Assembly (NCBI GenBank): GCA_002726515.1
Contig: PBTE01000054.1
Span: 1 to 50,533 of the forward strand
Source: Planctomycetaceae bacterium
GTDB taxonomy: Bacteria; Planctomycetota; Planctomycetia; Pirellulales; Pirellulaceae
Direction of reading: 5' to 3'
Length of the DNA: 50,533 bases
Position numbers and translations under genes: made by a program. This document shows, piece by piece, positions 35,418 to 45,136 of this stretch. Position 1 is the first letter of the stretch, and each line of letters starts with the position of its first letter. A model generated the notes under the pieces. The model was given only the letters and a program-made list of their open reading frames with translations. It ran no database searches and had not been told where the DNA came from.

Positions 35418-38129
35418 TCAATTCGTCACCGAGACAACACAACTTCCAGCCGCCGGTACACAAACCTCAATTCCGGAAGGCAATCCCTTGGGCCGGTAAA
35501 ACAATTTCTGCAAACGCTCGTTGAGCACCGCGACTGCATCGGCCCGCACAATTGCCATCGCGCAACCTCCCAGACCAGCGCCGGCCAACTGGGCGCCCAG
35601 CACGCCGGGAGTACGCAACGCAATGTCGACCAGGGCATCCACTTCCAATACACTGCACCCGTAACCTCCCGGTTGGTTGTGCAGTTGCGCTGTTCCAATG
35701 CCTTTCGGATCTTCACTTTCCACATCGTCAATCAGCCCTTGCAGGTAGGTGTCCGAAACGTCTGATTCGAACGGCACGTGCGACAGATCATCTGCCACCC
35801 GGTAGCACCGTTCACCGTCATGAGAAATCGACATCAAACGCCCCAGTTCCTCCATCCTGTCGTTTTCCAGACATGCCAGAGCCTGCTTGGCCCGCGCACA
35901 TTCGGCGATCCCAAACAGCATCACGGCCCGAATGGGATACTCCCGGGGTGCCTCGGGATCGTCAAGTTGAGCCAGAATTTGTTGTTGGGCCACGGGATGA
36001 TAGGACGCCAACTCCCGCGCTTCCTGCGCCGTCACGGACTTGGGCAGGCTTAAAATCACTCGATAAATCTGAGCCAGGTCAACACCCAAATGGTCGGGGC
36101 AGATATCTCGCACGAACCGTACCAGGGGTGCGTATTGCGGGTACTTGGCGTGAATCCAGGCAATGCCCAGAAGATAAGATCCTACGCGCGAGTTAAAGAT
36201 TGCCCTGGCTCCCGCGGCTTTCTTTGCCTGCAAAAACGAATTGCAGACGACCAGATGATGATCCTCCGGAAAACGCACTCGGCTCAGTAGGTCAAAATCG
36301 TGAAATTTCACGTGGCTGACCGCGCCCTTGGCACCAAACTTCATGGCCGCGTGGTCAGCACTACCACCGCGGGTGCCGACAAACCACTCGCCCTCGCCAC
36401 AGAAATTGACAAACTGGCGGGGAACAACATCCAGTCCATTGAGTGCAACGGCAGCTTCCGCTGTCGAAACGACCAACGCCGATGAAGAACTCATGCCCGC
36501 AGCAACCGGTATGTTTCCACTGACGACCAGATTCATCCCTACCAGCTTTTGCTGGCGGTACTCCATCTGCAAACGCATGATGGCCGCTTCGATGTAAAAA
36601 CTCCAGTGACCCGCAGATTGGCGTAGTCTTCTCTGCAGTTCCAAACTGTTCACACAACTCAGCCAGTCATCCCAGTCAAGCTGGCTCACCAGTTGACCCA
36701 GGGAAATCGAAGTGTCCGAAAACTCCTCCTGTTGCACGTTACGAATTTCAATCCGGTCATCATCGCGCGGGGATGCCACCAGAATCACTTCCTGATTGAC
36801 GGCCATCAAGTTGCAGCAGCCTCCCTGCCAGTCGATGTGGCGTCCCATGATGTTAATTCGGCCCGGCGAGCGCACCAGAATCACCGGGGAATCGCCACCG
36901 AACTCCTTTCGGAACAGGGACAGCGCAGTCGCGTAGGCCGTCTGCCGTTCCCTGATCAACTCGGGGGCATCACCATAAAAAGACCGTAATGTCTCGTCCG
37001 TGGCCAGTCGGTGTTCGTCGGCAGAAAATATTTCCTGCCAGTCGTCCACGGTCCGCAGCCGTTCCGGTCCCATCCGGCCTACCAGTTGTTCCTCGGCTTT
37101 GCAGCGTTGTCCTTGCAGGACGTCCTCGATCTCCAACAACTCCTCGGGGTTATTAAAAGACATCACCTCTCGCGACTTTTGCGTGGCCACAAAATTGCAG
37201 CGAAACCTCGTCCCCTGGTCGTCCGTGGCGGTGAGAATCGCCGTCACCGCTTCAGTCAAATGTTCTTCACCTAAAACATTATTTTTCGTCAGATGCTCCA
37301 ATCCGTATCGCAACGCTCCGGCACGCACCAGGTAAACAGATTCGTTGCAATAGTTCGAGCGTGCTGCATCATCGGCACTGACGACCAGGCCCTGAGACCC
37401 GAAATTGAACTCGCTGCTAGCCTGTCGCAGTCCTTCCAGTAAGTAATCCCGGTCCAACTGGCCATTGCCCGCCAGGTCCCATTGAGGATTGCCCAGCACC
37501 ATCTCCAACGTAGCGTCATCTCCCAGTTCAGCAGCAAGGATTTCACTGCACCGCTCCCGTTGCATCGTTGCACTCGAGGATGCCTGCAACTCCTGCTCCA
37601 GGACCCTTCGGCACTTGCGCAAACGCACATCCGCCATCTCCACAATGGCCAGCGGACTTCCGTCGGTGCGGAACAAAACCCGGCCTGCGGACCGGGCGGC
37701 AATTTCAGCCGGAGTAACCAGTAACGACAAGTCGGATGAGAATTGCTCGTGGGCATCCACCAGACGCAGCAACAAACTGCTTTCAATCAGTTTGTCGCCG
37801 GCGACGACGAGAATGCAAGCATCGTCACCGACTGAAGACAAGGCCCGCATCCCACACCGAGCCGCGTCTCCCGTGCCACGTGCTTCACTTTGGTAGGCAA
37901 ACACAGCGTTCGAAAACGCCCGACCCACCGTCTGAATGACCTGGCCCGCCATGGCGCCCACCACCACAACATTTTGAGAAACCCCGGCCCGGTTGTAGGT
38001 CTCCAGGGCGCGCACGATGGCCGGAACACCAGCAACGTCAAAACACACCTTGTGCCGGTCACCGGCTTGCATCCGCCGCCCTTCACCGGCAGCGAGCACC
38101 AGGGAGTAGAGTTCTTTGGTCTTTGCCAT
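35418..38129 (-). CDS. Sugar nucleotidyltransferase / galactokinase-like GHMP kinase fusion
   Basis: 903 residues, two enzymes in one. Residues 8-330: nucleotidyltransferase of the GlmU/NTP-transferase type, with LVLAAGEGRRM at 10-20 and ILVVAGDKL. Residues 410-903: GHMP kinase with RSPGRINIMGRHIDWQGG near 417 (galactokinase motif 1), PVAAGMSSSSALVV near 544 (motif 2), GGSADHAAM near 592 (catalytic Asp region) and GAGLGGCAM near 854 (motif 3). In galactokinase motif 1 is GEHTDY; here it is GRHIDW, with Glu changed to Arg and Tyr to Trp, so the sugar probably differs from galactose. The arrangement parallels FKP (fucokinase plus GDP-fucose pyrophosphorylase): kinase product is fed to an activating transferase. 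Sugar salvage to an NDP-sugar is inferred. Confidence 0.88.
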   Translation of the reverse strand: MAKTKELYSLVLAAGEGRRMQAGDRHKVCFDVAGVPAIVRALETYNRAGVSQNVVVVGAMAGQVIQTVGRAFSNAVFAYQSEARGTGDAARCGMRALSSVGDDACILVVAGDKLIESSLLLRLVDAHEQFSSDLSLLVTPAEIAARSAGRVLFRTDGSPLAIVEMADVRLRKCRRVLEQELQASSSATMQRERCSEILAAELGDDATLEMVLGNPQWDLAGNGQLDRDYLLEGLRQASSEFNFGSQGLVVSADDAARSNYCNESVYLVRAGALRYGLEHLTKNNVLGEEHLTEAVTAILTATDDQGTRFRCNFVATQKSREVMSFNNPEELLEIEDVLQGQRCKAEEQLVGRMGPERLRTVDDWQEIFSADEHRLATDETLRSFYGDAPELIRERQTAYATALSLFRKEFGGDSPVILVRSPGRINIMGRHIDWQGGCCNLMAVNQEVILVASPRDDDRIEIRNVQQEEFSDTSISLGQLVSQLDWDDWLSCVNSLELQRRLRQSAGHWSFYIEAAIMRLQMEYRQQKLVGMNLVVSGNIPVAAGMSSSSALVVSTAEAAVALNGLDVVPRQFVNFCGEGEWFVGTRGGSADHAAMKFGAKGAVSHVKFHDFDLLSRVRFPEDHHLVVCNSFLQAKKAAGARAIFNSRVGSYLLGIAWIHAKYPQYAPLVRFVRDICPDHLGVDLAQIYRVILSLPKSVTAQEARELASYHPVAQQQILAQLDDPEAPREYPIRAVMLFGIAECARAKQALACLENDRMEELGRLMSISHDGERCYRVADDLSHVPFESDVSDTYLQGLIDDVESEDPKGIGTAQLHNQPGGYGCSVLEVDALVDIALRTPGVLGAQLAGAGLGGCAMAIVRADAVAVLNERLQKLFYRPKGLPSGIEVCVPAAGSCVVSVTN

Positions 38130-38238
38130 CACAGGCTCTATTTTACCACAAATGCTTCGGTCCGGAATCGAACCGGCGGGGGTAACTACCTGTCACATCA
38201 TGGTTTGGGTCTCATGCTCCAAACTATCACCGGGTGAC

Positions 38239-39342
38239 TCACTCATCACCGGGGAGCGATTCTGACAGCATCCGCAACCAGTTTCCATGAAAGATTGCAT
38301 CCAGGGCCGCGTCATCATATCCCCGAGCGGCAAGAATCGCGTCAAGCTTCTGGAGATCCGCAATACTTTCCAGCCCCGTAGGGCACTGTTCCGTACCAAA
38401 CCCACCGTCTAAATCTGAACCGAACGCGGCATGCCGCGCGTTTCCCGCCAGTTGACACACGTGGTCGATGTGGTCGGCCACCGCGTTGATACTGACCACT
38501 TCCCGTGAAGTGCTACCTGAAACAAATCCGGGGGCCAGCATCCAGGCATCCAGCGCAGAGCCGATGACCCCGTTCCGTTCAATGATCATGTTCAGTTGTT
38601 CATCACTGAACTGTCGCTGATGAGGCACCAGTTCACGACAGTTTTGATGACTTGCCAACAGCTTACCGCCAAATACCTCCAACGCCTCATAAAAACTCGT
38701 GTCGCACAAATGAGTCGTATCAAGCAGTATCCCCAACCGTTCAAACTCGGCCAACAACTCCCGGCCCGCCGAAGTCAACGGGCCTTCTTCACCAGTCCCT
38801 GACGCGTAGGCACTTTTTCCATAGTGGACCAGGCTTGCGCAGCGCAGCCCATCCTCATACCAGGTTTCCGCTTGCGCCGGGTTGACGATTGCATCCGTTC
38901 CTTCCATCGCGATAACGCCCCCGATTGGCTGGGCAAAGTCCGTTGCGTTGGACTGCTGCGGCCCGGTCCAATGTCGCCAGTGCTCCTCCAGTTCGCCGGC
39001 GGTGCGAATGATCCGCATCTGACCTTCTCGCTCCAGTTGCCGGTAATAAGCCAATTGACCCTGGGCAAACGCATAGGCCCCGGCGTGCGCGGGAAAATCC
39101 AAAAAACCACCAAGAGCACCACTCGGATTTCCGTAGGGAACGCGTGCCATCATGGTGACAAAACCGACCGCGATCCGCCCCTTGCGCATTTCCGGCAGAC
39201 TGATCGTGGCGCGCCCCCGGTACTTCCAGTCCGTGTAGGTTGCATCCACCTCGTTCAGTCGGTCCAACGGAACTGTCAAATCCCTTTTCAAAGACAGGGC
39301 ATTCCAGGCAAGATCAAGATGGCTATCAATGATGTTTCGCAA
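38239..39342 (-). CDS. M19 membrane dipeptidase family protein
   Basis: Zinc dipeptidase of the renal dipeptidase family, 367 residues. TTG at 39342 is chosen: AGGGAG lies about 9 bases upstream, and the protein then begins RNIIDSHLDLAW, the family start. Metal ligands: HxD in DSHLDLAW, Glu in AMEGTDAI, His in LLDTTHLCD, His in ASHQNCR, and Asp in FGSDLDGG. The length is usual for the family. No signal peptide is seen, so a cytoplasmic D-amino-acid-peptide or lactam-like hydrolase is more likely than an exported enzyme. It is 107 bases from the kinase fusion gene. Confidence 0.9.
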   Translation of the reverse strand: MRNIIDSHLDLAWNALSLKRDLTVPLDRLNEVDATYTDWKYRGRATISLPEMRKGRIAVGFVTMMARVPYGNPSGALGGFLDFPAHAGAYAFAQGQLAYYRQLEREGQMRIIRTAGELEEHWRHWTGPQQSNATDFAQPIGGVIAMEGTDAIVNPAQAETWYEDGLRCASLVHYGKSAYASGTGEEGPLTSAGRELLAEFERLGILLDTTHLCDTSFYEALEVFGGKLLASHQNCRELVPHQRQFSDEQLNMIIERNGVIGSALDAWMLAPGFVSGSTSREVVSINAVADHIDHVCQLAGNARHAAFGSDLDGGFGTEQCPTGLESIADLQKLDAILAARGYDDAALDAIFHGNWLRMLSESLPGDE

Positions 39343-39584
39343 TTCGAGGAACTCCCTTTTTATGTGCTGGCATGGGCTCAACAGTCCGGAACCGGATGGC
39401 AAACCAATCCTATCACGTTTCTCTCAAAACGTACGTTGCTCGCTTGTTTGTTACGACAAATCCCGCCTCCGCCTATCAGCGGGGGTATTCCAGCAGGTCC
39501 TTGTCTCGGCCCTGCGGGACGGAGGCCGCAGGAGGTTACAAACGATGTGAAATGGTGGTCGACTGCGGAAAAAATTTTCCACAT

Positions 39585-40397
39585 TCAGCCTTGCTCCATG
39601 AAGGCCGTCCGCCCCGGGTGCTCCCACTCGGCGGAAGTCAGGTAGCCGCAATCCACGGTCAACGAGGTGCCGGTGATACCCGCCGAGTCCTCACAGGAAA
39701 AAAACAAAATGGATTTGGCAACGTCCAGTGGCGTCAAAGCGACCCCCATGGGTACGCGTTGTAAACGATTTGCCAAGGTCGCCTCCGGGTCAGGCGTCGT
39801 ATCAAGATGTTCCCGTAGCATCGGTGTATCGGTGATGCCGGGGCAGACACAATTGCAACGCAATCCGTCGGCGGCGTAGTCCAGCGCAATCGAACGGCTA
39901 AGCCCTAACATGGCGTGTTTCGAAGAAGTGTAAGCTGGCGTACCCGCCTGACCAACAAAACTGCTGATAGAACCTACGTTGACCATGTAACTACGTGGCA
40001 CCTGCTTGAAATAGGAGAGTCCATGCTTGAGCGAGAAAAAAACGGACTTCACGTTCACCGCCATCAGGCGGTCCCAGTCCGATTCGCTGTATTCATGTAA
40101 CAGCTGGACATGCACCATGCCCGCATTGTTCACGATGATCTGCAGCCCACCCCAGGCCTCGGCAGTACGAGCCAGGGAATCACGCACCTGATCTTCCTGA
40201 CCAACGTCACAACCAATGGCCATGGCCTGGCCACCAGCCGCTTCGATTTTGTCAGCCAGGCGCTGCCCCAACTCCAGTCGTCGGCCTACCAGGGCAACCC
40301 GGGCACCTTCCTCAGCAAACAATTCAGCAGCAGCAGCTCCAATACCAGAGGTAGCACCGCTGATCCAAGCCACTTTTCCAGCCAGTCGTTTGCTCAT
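39585..40397 (-). CDS. SDR-family oxidoreductase
   Basis: Classical short-chain dehydrogenase, 270 residues. TGxxxGIG is present as SGATSGIG near residue 14, NNAG near 92, catalytic Ser in VGSISSF, and YTSSK (Tyr, Lys) near 157. The Cys-rich CNCVCPGITDTPM follows as in many sugar-acid dehydrogenases. The ATG at 40397 is used because the previous gene stops 5 bases earlier and its last codons carry AAGGGAA as ribosome site; this indicates translational coupling with the 2-hydroxyacid dehydrogenase gene. Oxidation of a sugar or hydroxy acid is likely; the substrate is unknown. Confidence 0.92.
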   Translation of the reverse strand: MSKRLAGKVAWISGATSGIGAAAAELFAEEGARVALVGRRLELGQRLADKIEAAGGQAMAIGCDVGQEDQVRDSLARTAEAWGGLQIIVNNAGMVHVQLLHEYSESDWDRLMAVNVKSVFFSLKHGLSYFKQVPRSYMVNVGSISSFVGQAGTPAYTSSKHAMLGLSRSIALDYAADGLRCNCVCPGITDTPMLREHLDTTPDPEATLANRLQRVPMGVALTPLDVAKSILFFSCEDSAGITGTSLTVDCGYLTSAEWEHPGRTAFMEQG

Positions 40398-40402
40398 CGC
40401 CT

Positions 40403-41464
40403 TCAGTTCCCTTGCGTTACCATGTGGCGCGACCACTTTTCCTGAAAGCCCGGGCGGTCGAAGACTTCCTGATTGACCACACCCCGTGGCCGTTTGCCCC
40501 GAGATAAATCCACCATGCTGCGACAAGCCGTGATTCCGATATCCCGGAACAACTCTTCGGTCCACGCAATGCTGTGGGGAGCCAGCAGCACGTTGTCCAA
40601 CTCTCCAAACCGATGCGGGCTTTTGATTGGCTCACCTACGAAACAATCGAGGGCCGCTCCGGCGATCCGTTTCTCTACAAGAGCCTCGTACAAAGCGTCT
40701 TCATTGACAATGCCACCCCTCGCGGTGTTCAGCAAGTAGGCATTCGATTTCATCCGGGAAATCTGGTCCGGACCAATCAAGTCGCGTGTGTCATCGTTCA
40801 AGGGACAGTGGATCGAAACGAAGTCGGCTTGCTGCACGAGTTCGTCAAGTTCTACGAGGCGCACTCCGGCAGCCTCAGCGGCTGCAGGTTCAGCGTAAGG
40901 ATCGAATGCAATCGGTGGATTCATGCCGAATCCGGCAACCATTTGGACCACGGCGCGACCAATTCCACCCAACCCGACGATTCCGAGCGTGCGATCTCTC
41001 AATTCAGTCCCCATCAGGCCCACCCGATCGTCCCACCTGCCGGACCGCACCAATTGATCTTTCGCGCGAAAATGATGAGTCAGGGCAATCATCCACCCAA
41101 CTGTCGCCTCAGCGACCGGCCGGTCCACCGCGCCCGCCGTAATCACCAGCGCCACATCAGACCGCGTACAAGCCTCCACATCAACTTCGTCATACCCCAC
41201 CCCAAAACGGCCAATCGCGAGCAAATCAGCGGAATTCGCCACCGTCGCCGCCGTCACGGACGGAGTCAGTACAATCACCCCCTGAGCACCCTCGATCTGG
41301 TCGGACTCCAGTTCCTTACGGTGTTCGGCCAGCGAACTTTGTTCAATGTGAGGCTGGTTGGCAAACTCCGAAAGCCCCAGGTCGGCAAACTTGGGCCGGC
41401 CCTGGTCATCAAAAAAATCAGCAGTCAACAAAACCTTAAACGTTCCGGAAGAATTGCTAGACAT
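40403..41464 (-). CDS. D-isomer-specific 2-hydroxyacid dehydrogenase
   Basis: 353-residue NAD(P)-dependent dehydrogenase of the phosphoglycerate dehydrogenase family. GIVGLGGIGRAVVQM near residue 163 binds the dinucleotide; catalytic Arg sits in LLNTARGGIVNEDAL, the Glu in GAALDCFVGEP, and the His in LLAPHSIAW. It could reduce glyoxylate, hydroxypyruvate or a keto-sugar acid. TAGGAAATC precedes the ATG. It overlaps functionally with the adjacent SDR and aldolase genes and is probably co-transcribed. Confidence 0.93.
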   Translation of the reverse strand: MSSNSSGTFKVLLTADFFDDQGRPKFADLGLSEFANQPHIEQSSLAEHRKELESDQIEGAQGVIVLTPSVTAATVANSADLLAIGRFGVGYDEVDVEACTRSDVALVITAGAVDRPVAEATVGWMIALTHHFRAKDQLVRSGRWDDRVGLMGTELRDRTLGIVGLGGIGRAVVQMVAGFGMNPPIAFDPYAEPAAAEAAGVRLVELDELVQQADFVSIHCPLNDDTRDLIGPDQISRMKSNAYLLNTARGGIVNEDALYEALVEKRIAGAALDCFVGEPIKSPHRFGELDNVLLAPHSIAWTEELFRDIGITACRSMVDLSRGKRPRGVVNQEVFDRPGFQEKWSRHMVTQGN

Positions 41465-41637
41465 GATTTCCTACACAATGAGAGGTTAGAACAACATCTG
41501 AAAACTTCAAAACAGTGACTCCGCATCACCAATTCGATAACAGTTTCGATGATGGGAAATGCTGTTTGAGACACCCTGTCAAATTTCCGGGAAAAACAGT
41601 CGCGCCAAGCGGGGCAGGGCGGAACCGGCGGGTTTGA

Positions 41638-42444
41638 TCAGTTCCCCTTAAACTCTAAAGCTGAATTAATCTTCCGATCCTCTCCGACCGACGCCAACAT
41701 GCCCTGGATACCACGCACCAGCAGCGAGCCATCCATGCCAAGTCCCATCAAGCGGAACCCCTGTTTAATTCTTAAAGCAAAGTCTTCGGGGTCACGTACC
41801 ATGATTCCACAATGCTTGCCTGCCGCGCGAATAGCTTCGTTGACCGCCAGGATCTGTTCGGCGACTCCCGGTCCTTCCCACTGGCCTGCATGACCCGCGC
41901 TGGCCGAAAAATCAGCCGGACCCTGGTAAAACATTTCGACGCCGTCCACCTGGCAAATTTGTTCGATGTTTTTCGCACCACGAACCGACTCGATCAAGGG
42001 CACAACCAGTACATGTTCGTCTGCCTGAGCGACGTGCTCTGCAAAACAGGTCCCCCAACCTGTAGCCCGTTCTCCGCCAACCCCACGTTTTCCCCGCGTC
42101 GGATAACGGGCAAAAGCAACCGCCTGTTCAACCTGTTCCGCCGTCTCCATCCAGGGGATGATGATTCCGTCGGCGCCAATATCGAGAACACGTTTGATCA
42201 GGGCACAGTTCAACTCACTGATTCGTACGAGGGCCACCGTGTTGCTCCGCACACTAGCGCGCACATGCTGGACAACGTCCTGCCAGTCCAGGTGCCCGTG
42301 CTCGGCATCAATCACCACGTAATCGAGCCCCAACGCTACGGCCATCTCCGTCACACTTGCTGATTCCAGCGTGACCCACATCCCGTGAACCGGCTGATCA
42401 GCCGCCAACTTGCCGCGCAACGCTTGCACCGCCTGAACCTTCAT
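41638..42444 (-). CDS. HpcH/HpaI-type aldolase
   Basis: 268-residue class II pyruvate aldolase of the 4-hydroxy-2-oxovalerate/2-keto-3-deoxy acid family. IDAEHGHLDWQDV near residue 46 carries the catalytic His; IIIPWMETAEQVEQAV, VPLIESVRGAKNIEQI (metal Glu) and YQGPADFSAS (metal Asp) follow, as in HpaI and GarL/RhmA enzymes. The strong site GAGGTGA lies just before the ATG at 42444. Beside two dehydrogenases it suggests retro-aldol cleavage of a 2-keto-3-deoxy sugar acid to pyruvate and an aldehyde, but other acids fit as well. Confidence 0.92.
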   Translation of the reverse strand: MKVQAVQALRGKLAADQPVHGMWVTLESASVTEMAVALGLDYVVIDAEHGHLDWQDVVQHVRASVRSNTVALVRISELNCALIKRVLDIGADGIIIPWMETAEQVEQAVAFARYPTRGKRGVGGERATGWGTCFAEHVAQADEHVLVVPLIESVRGAKNIEQICQVDGVEMFYQGPADFSASAGHAGQWEGPGVAEQILAVNEAIRAAGKHCGIMVRDPEDFALRIKQGFRLMGLGMDGSLLVRGIQGMLASVGEDRKINSALEFKGN

Positions 42445-42670
42445 AACTCACCTCACACTACCAAGAAAACCTGCACGTGAACGACCGAATGTTCCACATT
42501 AGACCAAACATCCAACCCTTCAGGTAGGACCCAGCGGCAGGCAGCTTCCAATGGAAAACCTGCGGTCGAGGGGCTTGTCCCGGTCAGCAACGGGGGAACC
42601 TCACATCACAGTTTGCGATCGCCCCGGAGAGTCGATACCGCCGGCGACTGCCCCGTCCGTGCAACCAGGT

Positions 42671-45136
42671 TCACGGAGCCAACAGCCAATCTACAGCCGC
42701 CGCCCGTCGATCCGCCGCGTCTCCGTCCCAAGCAACCACCTGGCTGACAGGATCAGCCGCCTGGTAGGCCGTCGCGATTAGGTCCGGCACCTGTGACCCC
42801 TCGCCAGCCAACCACAGGGAAGCAGGAGTTGCGAGCGTTAACATCCCGGGTAAATCACCGTACTTTGCTGCACCCGGCAAAAAGTCCGGATGGTGGATGT
42901 CCAGCAGCTTGCCGAAGCGAAATCCCTGGGTGTCGACTGCCACTCGATCGATGACCCCGGGCGCCAGTGCACTGGCTGCCTGTGCACTGGCCGCCGCCAC
43001 CCAATGCCCGGCACCTTGCAGTCCCACTAAATCTACTCTTGTGGCCGCCTTCCCGTGATCCCTGGCAAAAGCCAGGACCGTCAAAACGTCATGTACCCGC
43101 CGCGCGAACAAGGTGTGGTTGTACCCAAATGGGAACGCTGCCGCCTCGCGGTCTTTTTCGACACTGCGTGTCCGCGGGCTTGGCGGTTTTCCGGCAAGGA
43201 AGTCGCCTTGAAGCAACAGGTCAACTCCGATGACACTGCTACCGGCGTCAAGCAACCGTAGAATCTCGGGTCGCAGTTGATCGGCTTCCCTGAAAAGTCC
43301 CTGTTTACCGACCGCGTCAATCCAGACGACGACATGACCGTTTGACTGCTTGGGGGCCAACAAAAGGACAGGCAACTCCGCGCCCTGAGGCTTGTTGGTC
43401 AATAATCCCCGCTCAAGAGAATAGTCCCCGTGATTCTCGTGAAGCAGCATTTCCCAGTCCAGGTCAGCGGCAGCAGGCAGACGGCGCCCCAGCAGGACGT
43501 CGATCGCTCCGCCCACCACCTCACGGTATTTCTGCCAGGAAGATTCATCCTTGGGTGTATAGCGGGCCAACTGTTCCTGGGCATCCTGGTGCCACCATTC
43601 AAGGACCCGACGTTCCAGTTCATCACCGCCCGGAGGCCGTGGATGGTCGTCGTTCCAGACCGTCAATTCTTTCCGCGTGAGCCGCAAATAATCTCGTTCT
43701 TGAATTGGCTCGGGCAGTTCGAGATGCAGATGCTTGTTGAACCAGCGGTACATCGCATTCCGACTGACAAAATTGTAGTTGTGCTTGAACTCGGTGCGAT
43801 TCAACAGCATGACATTATCGGGCGCACCCATCAGTTGATAATGCTGCTGCAGTTCCGGAAAGCCTTTGGTTCTCATCTCGTGAGTCCAATCATCAGCAGC
43901 CGTCAGCCCCTGAGGCTTCGGTGCAAAGAGCGCTGCAAACTCCACATTTCCCGTTCCAATACGAAGCCCGCACGCGTTCTCACAAGTGCAGCCTCCTTGC
44001 ATTGCCGTTGAAACCATCACGGCGGGAAAATTGACAGCGGGCCGCGGGTCCAAGGCGCACAACATGAAAGTTTGTGTGCCGCCACCGCTCGCTCCCGTCA
44101 CTGCGACCCGTTCGGGGTCAACGTCCGGTAAGTCACAGAGAAAATCGAGCGCGCGGATCGAATTGAACGTCGCCAGACCCATGACACTTTGCGAATGAGC
44201 TTCAGCTTGCGGGCTGAACAGACCCCAGTCCTGTATCCGATTCATTTCCGGTCGCTGCCCGTCGAACCCGTGCGCCAACTCGTAACTGATCTGCATGTTG
44301 TCACCATAACCGACCATGTCATAATGAAACACGACACAGCCCATACGTGCCAGCTGAACACAGCGGGCTTGCAACGCACTGCGCCCTCCCTCGAAAAACC
44401 GCTCGCTACCTTCGGCAAATTGATCCAGAATCATTTTGTCCGGCAGGGCATAAAACCGCCCATTCCGCCAATGACCGTGCGGACAAAGCACAGCGGGGCG
44501 TGGTGACTGCGATTCTCCCTTGGGCCGGTAAAGACTTCCGGACACGTAAAGCCCGGGCAAACTTTGAAAATAGACCTTTTCCACCGTGTATTCGGGACGG
44601 TCCACTGCACCATGAATCACCGCTTGCAACGGGTGGCTCGTAGGCATCGGCCACAAACCCACCGAAACCTGCATCTGTCGACGAACGTACCCGGCCCTGG
44701 TTTCCCAATCCGCCACGGACCCGGCCGGGGTGAACGGAAAATAGCCGTGAAGATCTTTCAACGGACTGAGGCGTCGGTCATTTGAATCTTTCCGCTGAGG
44801 ACTCTCAGTGGGTGTGACAGTCTGAACCGGGGTCTCCATTTGAGCCATTAAACGATCAATGGCCTCCGTATTCTTTTCTAACGCTTTTTCTAACCGCTCC
44901 TCTTGTCTGGAAACCCGCTCCTCTTGTCTGGAAATCTTCTTTTCCTGTTCCTGTAACGTTTCCTGAAACAAGTCTAATTTCTCTTCGATTGCCGTTGCTT
45001 GTTCTCTGACAAGTGTTATTGCTGCATCACGAGGGGCAAGACTCCTGCTCGTCAACACCCAAACACCTACCAGACCAATCACGATTGCGACCGGGAAAAC
45101 CACACTGACTTTTCTAAATCCACGATCTTCTATCAT
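42671..45136 (-). CDS. Membrane-anchored double alpha/beta hydrolase with coiled coil
   Basis: 821 residues. An N-terminal membrane segment (VVFPVAIVIGLVGVWVLTS, residues 12-30) is followed by a coiled coil at about 45-95 with SRQEERVSRQEERLEKALEK. The first hydrolase domain (about 125-510) matches acetyl-xylan-esterase/Abhydrolase-7 types: PHGHWRNGRFY and nucleophile GASGGGTQTF, then VEFAALFAPKPQGLTAADDWT. A second hydrolase-like part (about 580-820) has GLQGAGHWVAA where a Ser would be expected, so it is probably non-catalytic. Planctomycetes have many such esterases, but the coiled-coil anchor is unusual. The coding DNA holds a short in-frame repeat at 44900-44945. AGGTGA is just upstream of the start. 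Confidence 0.82.
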   Translation of the reverse strand: MIEDRGFRKVSVVFPVAIVIGLVGVWVLTSRSLAPRDAAITLVREQATAIEEKLDLFQETLQEQEKKISRQEERVSRQEERLEKALEKNTEAIDRLMAQMETPVQTVTPTESPQRKDSNDRRLSPLKDLHGYFPFTPAGSVADWETRAGYVRRQMQVSVGLWPMPTSHPLQAVIHGAVDRPEYTVEKVYFQSLPGLYVSGSLYRPKGESQSPRPAVLCPHGHWRNGRFYALPDKMILDQFAEGSERFFEGGRSALQARCVQLARMGCVVFHYDMVGYGDNMQISYELAHGFDGQRPEMNRIQDWGLFSPQAEAHSQSVMGLATFNSIRALDFLCDLPDVDPERVAVTGASGGGTQTFMLCALDPRPAVNFPAVMVSTAMQGGCTCENACGLRIGTGNVEFAALFAPKPQGLTAADDWTHEMRTKGFPELQQHYQLMGAPDNVMLLNRTEFKHNYNFVSRNAMYRWFNKHLHLELPEPIQERDYLRLTRKELTVWNDDHPRPPGGDELERRVLEWWHQDAQEQLARYTPKDESSWQKYREVVGGAIDVLLGRRLPAAADLDWEMLLHENHGDYSLERGLLTNKPQGAELPVLLLAPKQSNGHVVVWIDAVGKQGLFREADQLRPEILRLLDAGSSVIGVDLLLQGDFLAGKPPSPRTRSVEKDREAAAFPFGYNHTLFARRVHDVLTVLAFARDHGKAATRVDLVGLQGAGHWVAAASAQAASALAPGVIDRVAVDTQGFRFGKLLDIHHPDFLPGAAKYGDLPGMLTLATPASLWLAGEGSQVPDLIATAYQAADPVSQVVAWDGDAADRRAAAVDWLLAP

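Noticed and set aside
40574..41518. 314-residue open frame on the + strand
   Set aside because: Antisense to the 2-hydroxyacid dehydrogenase gene, which has intact catalytic motifs.
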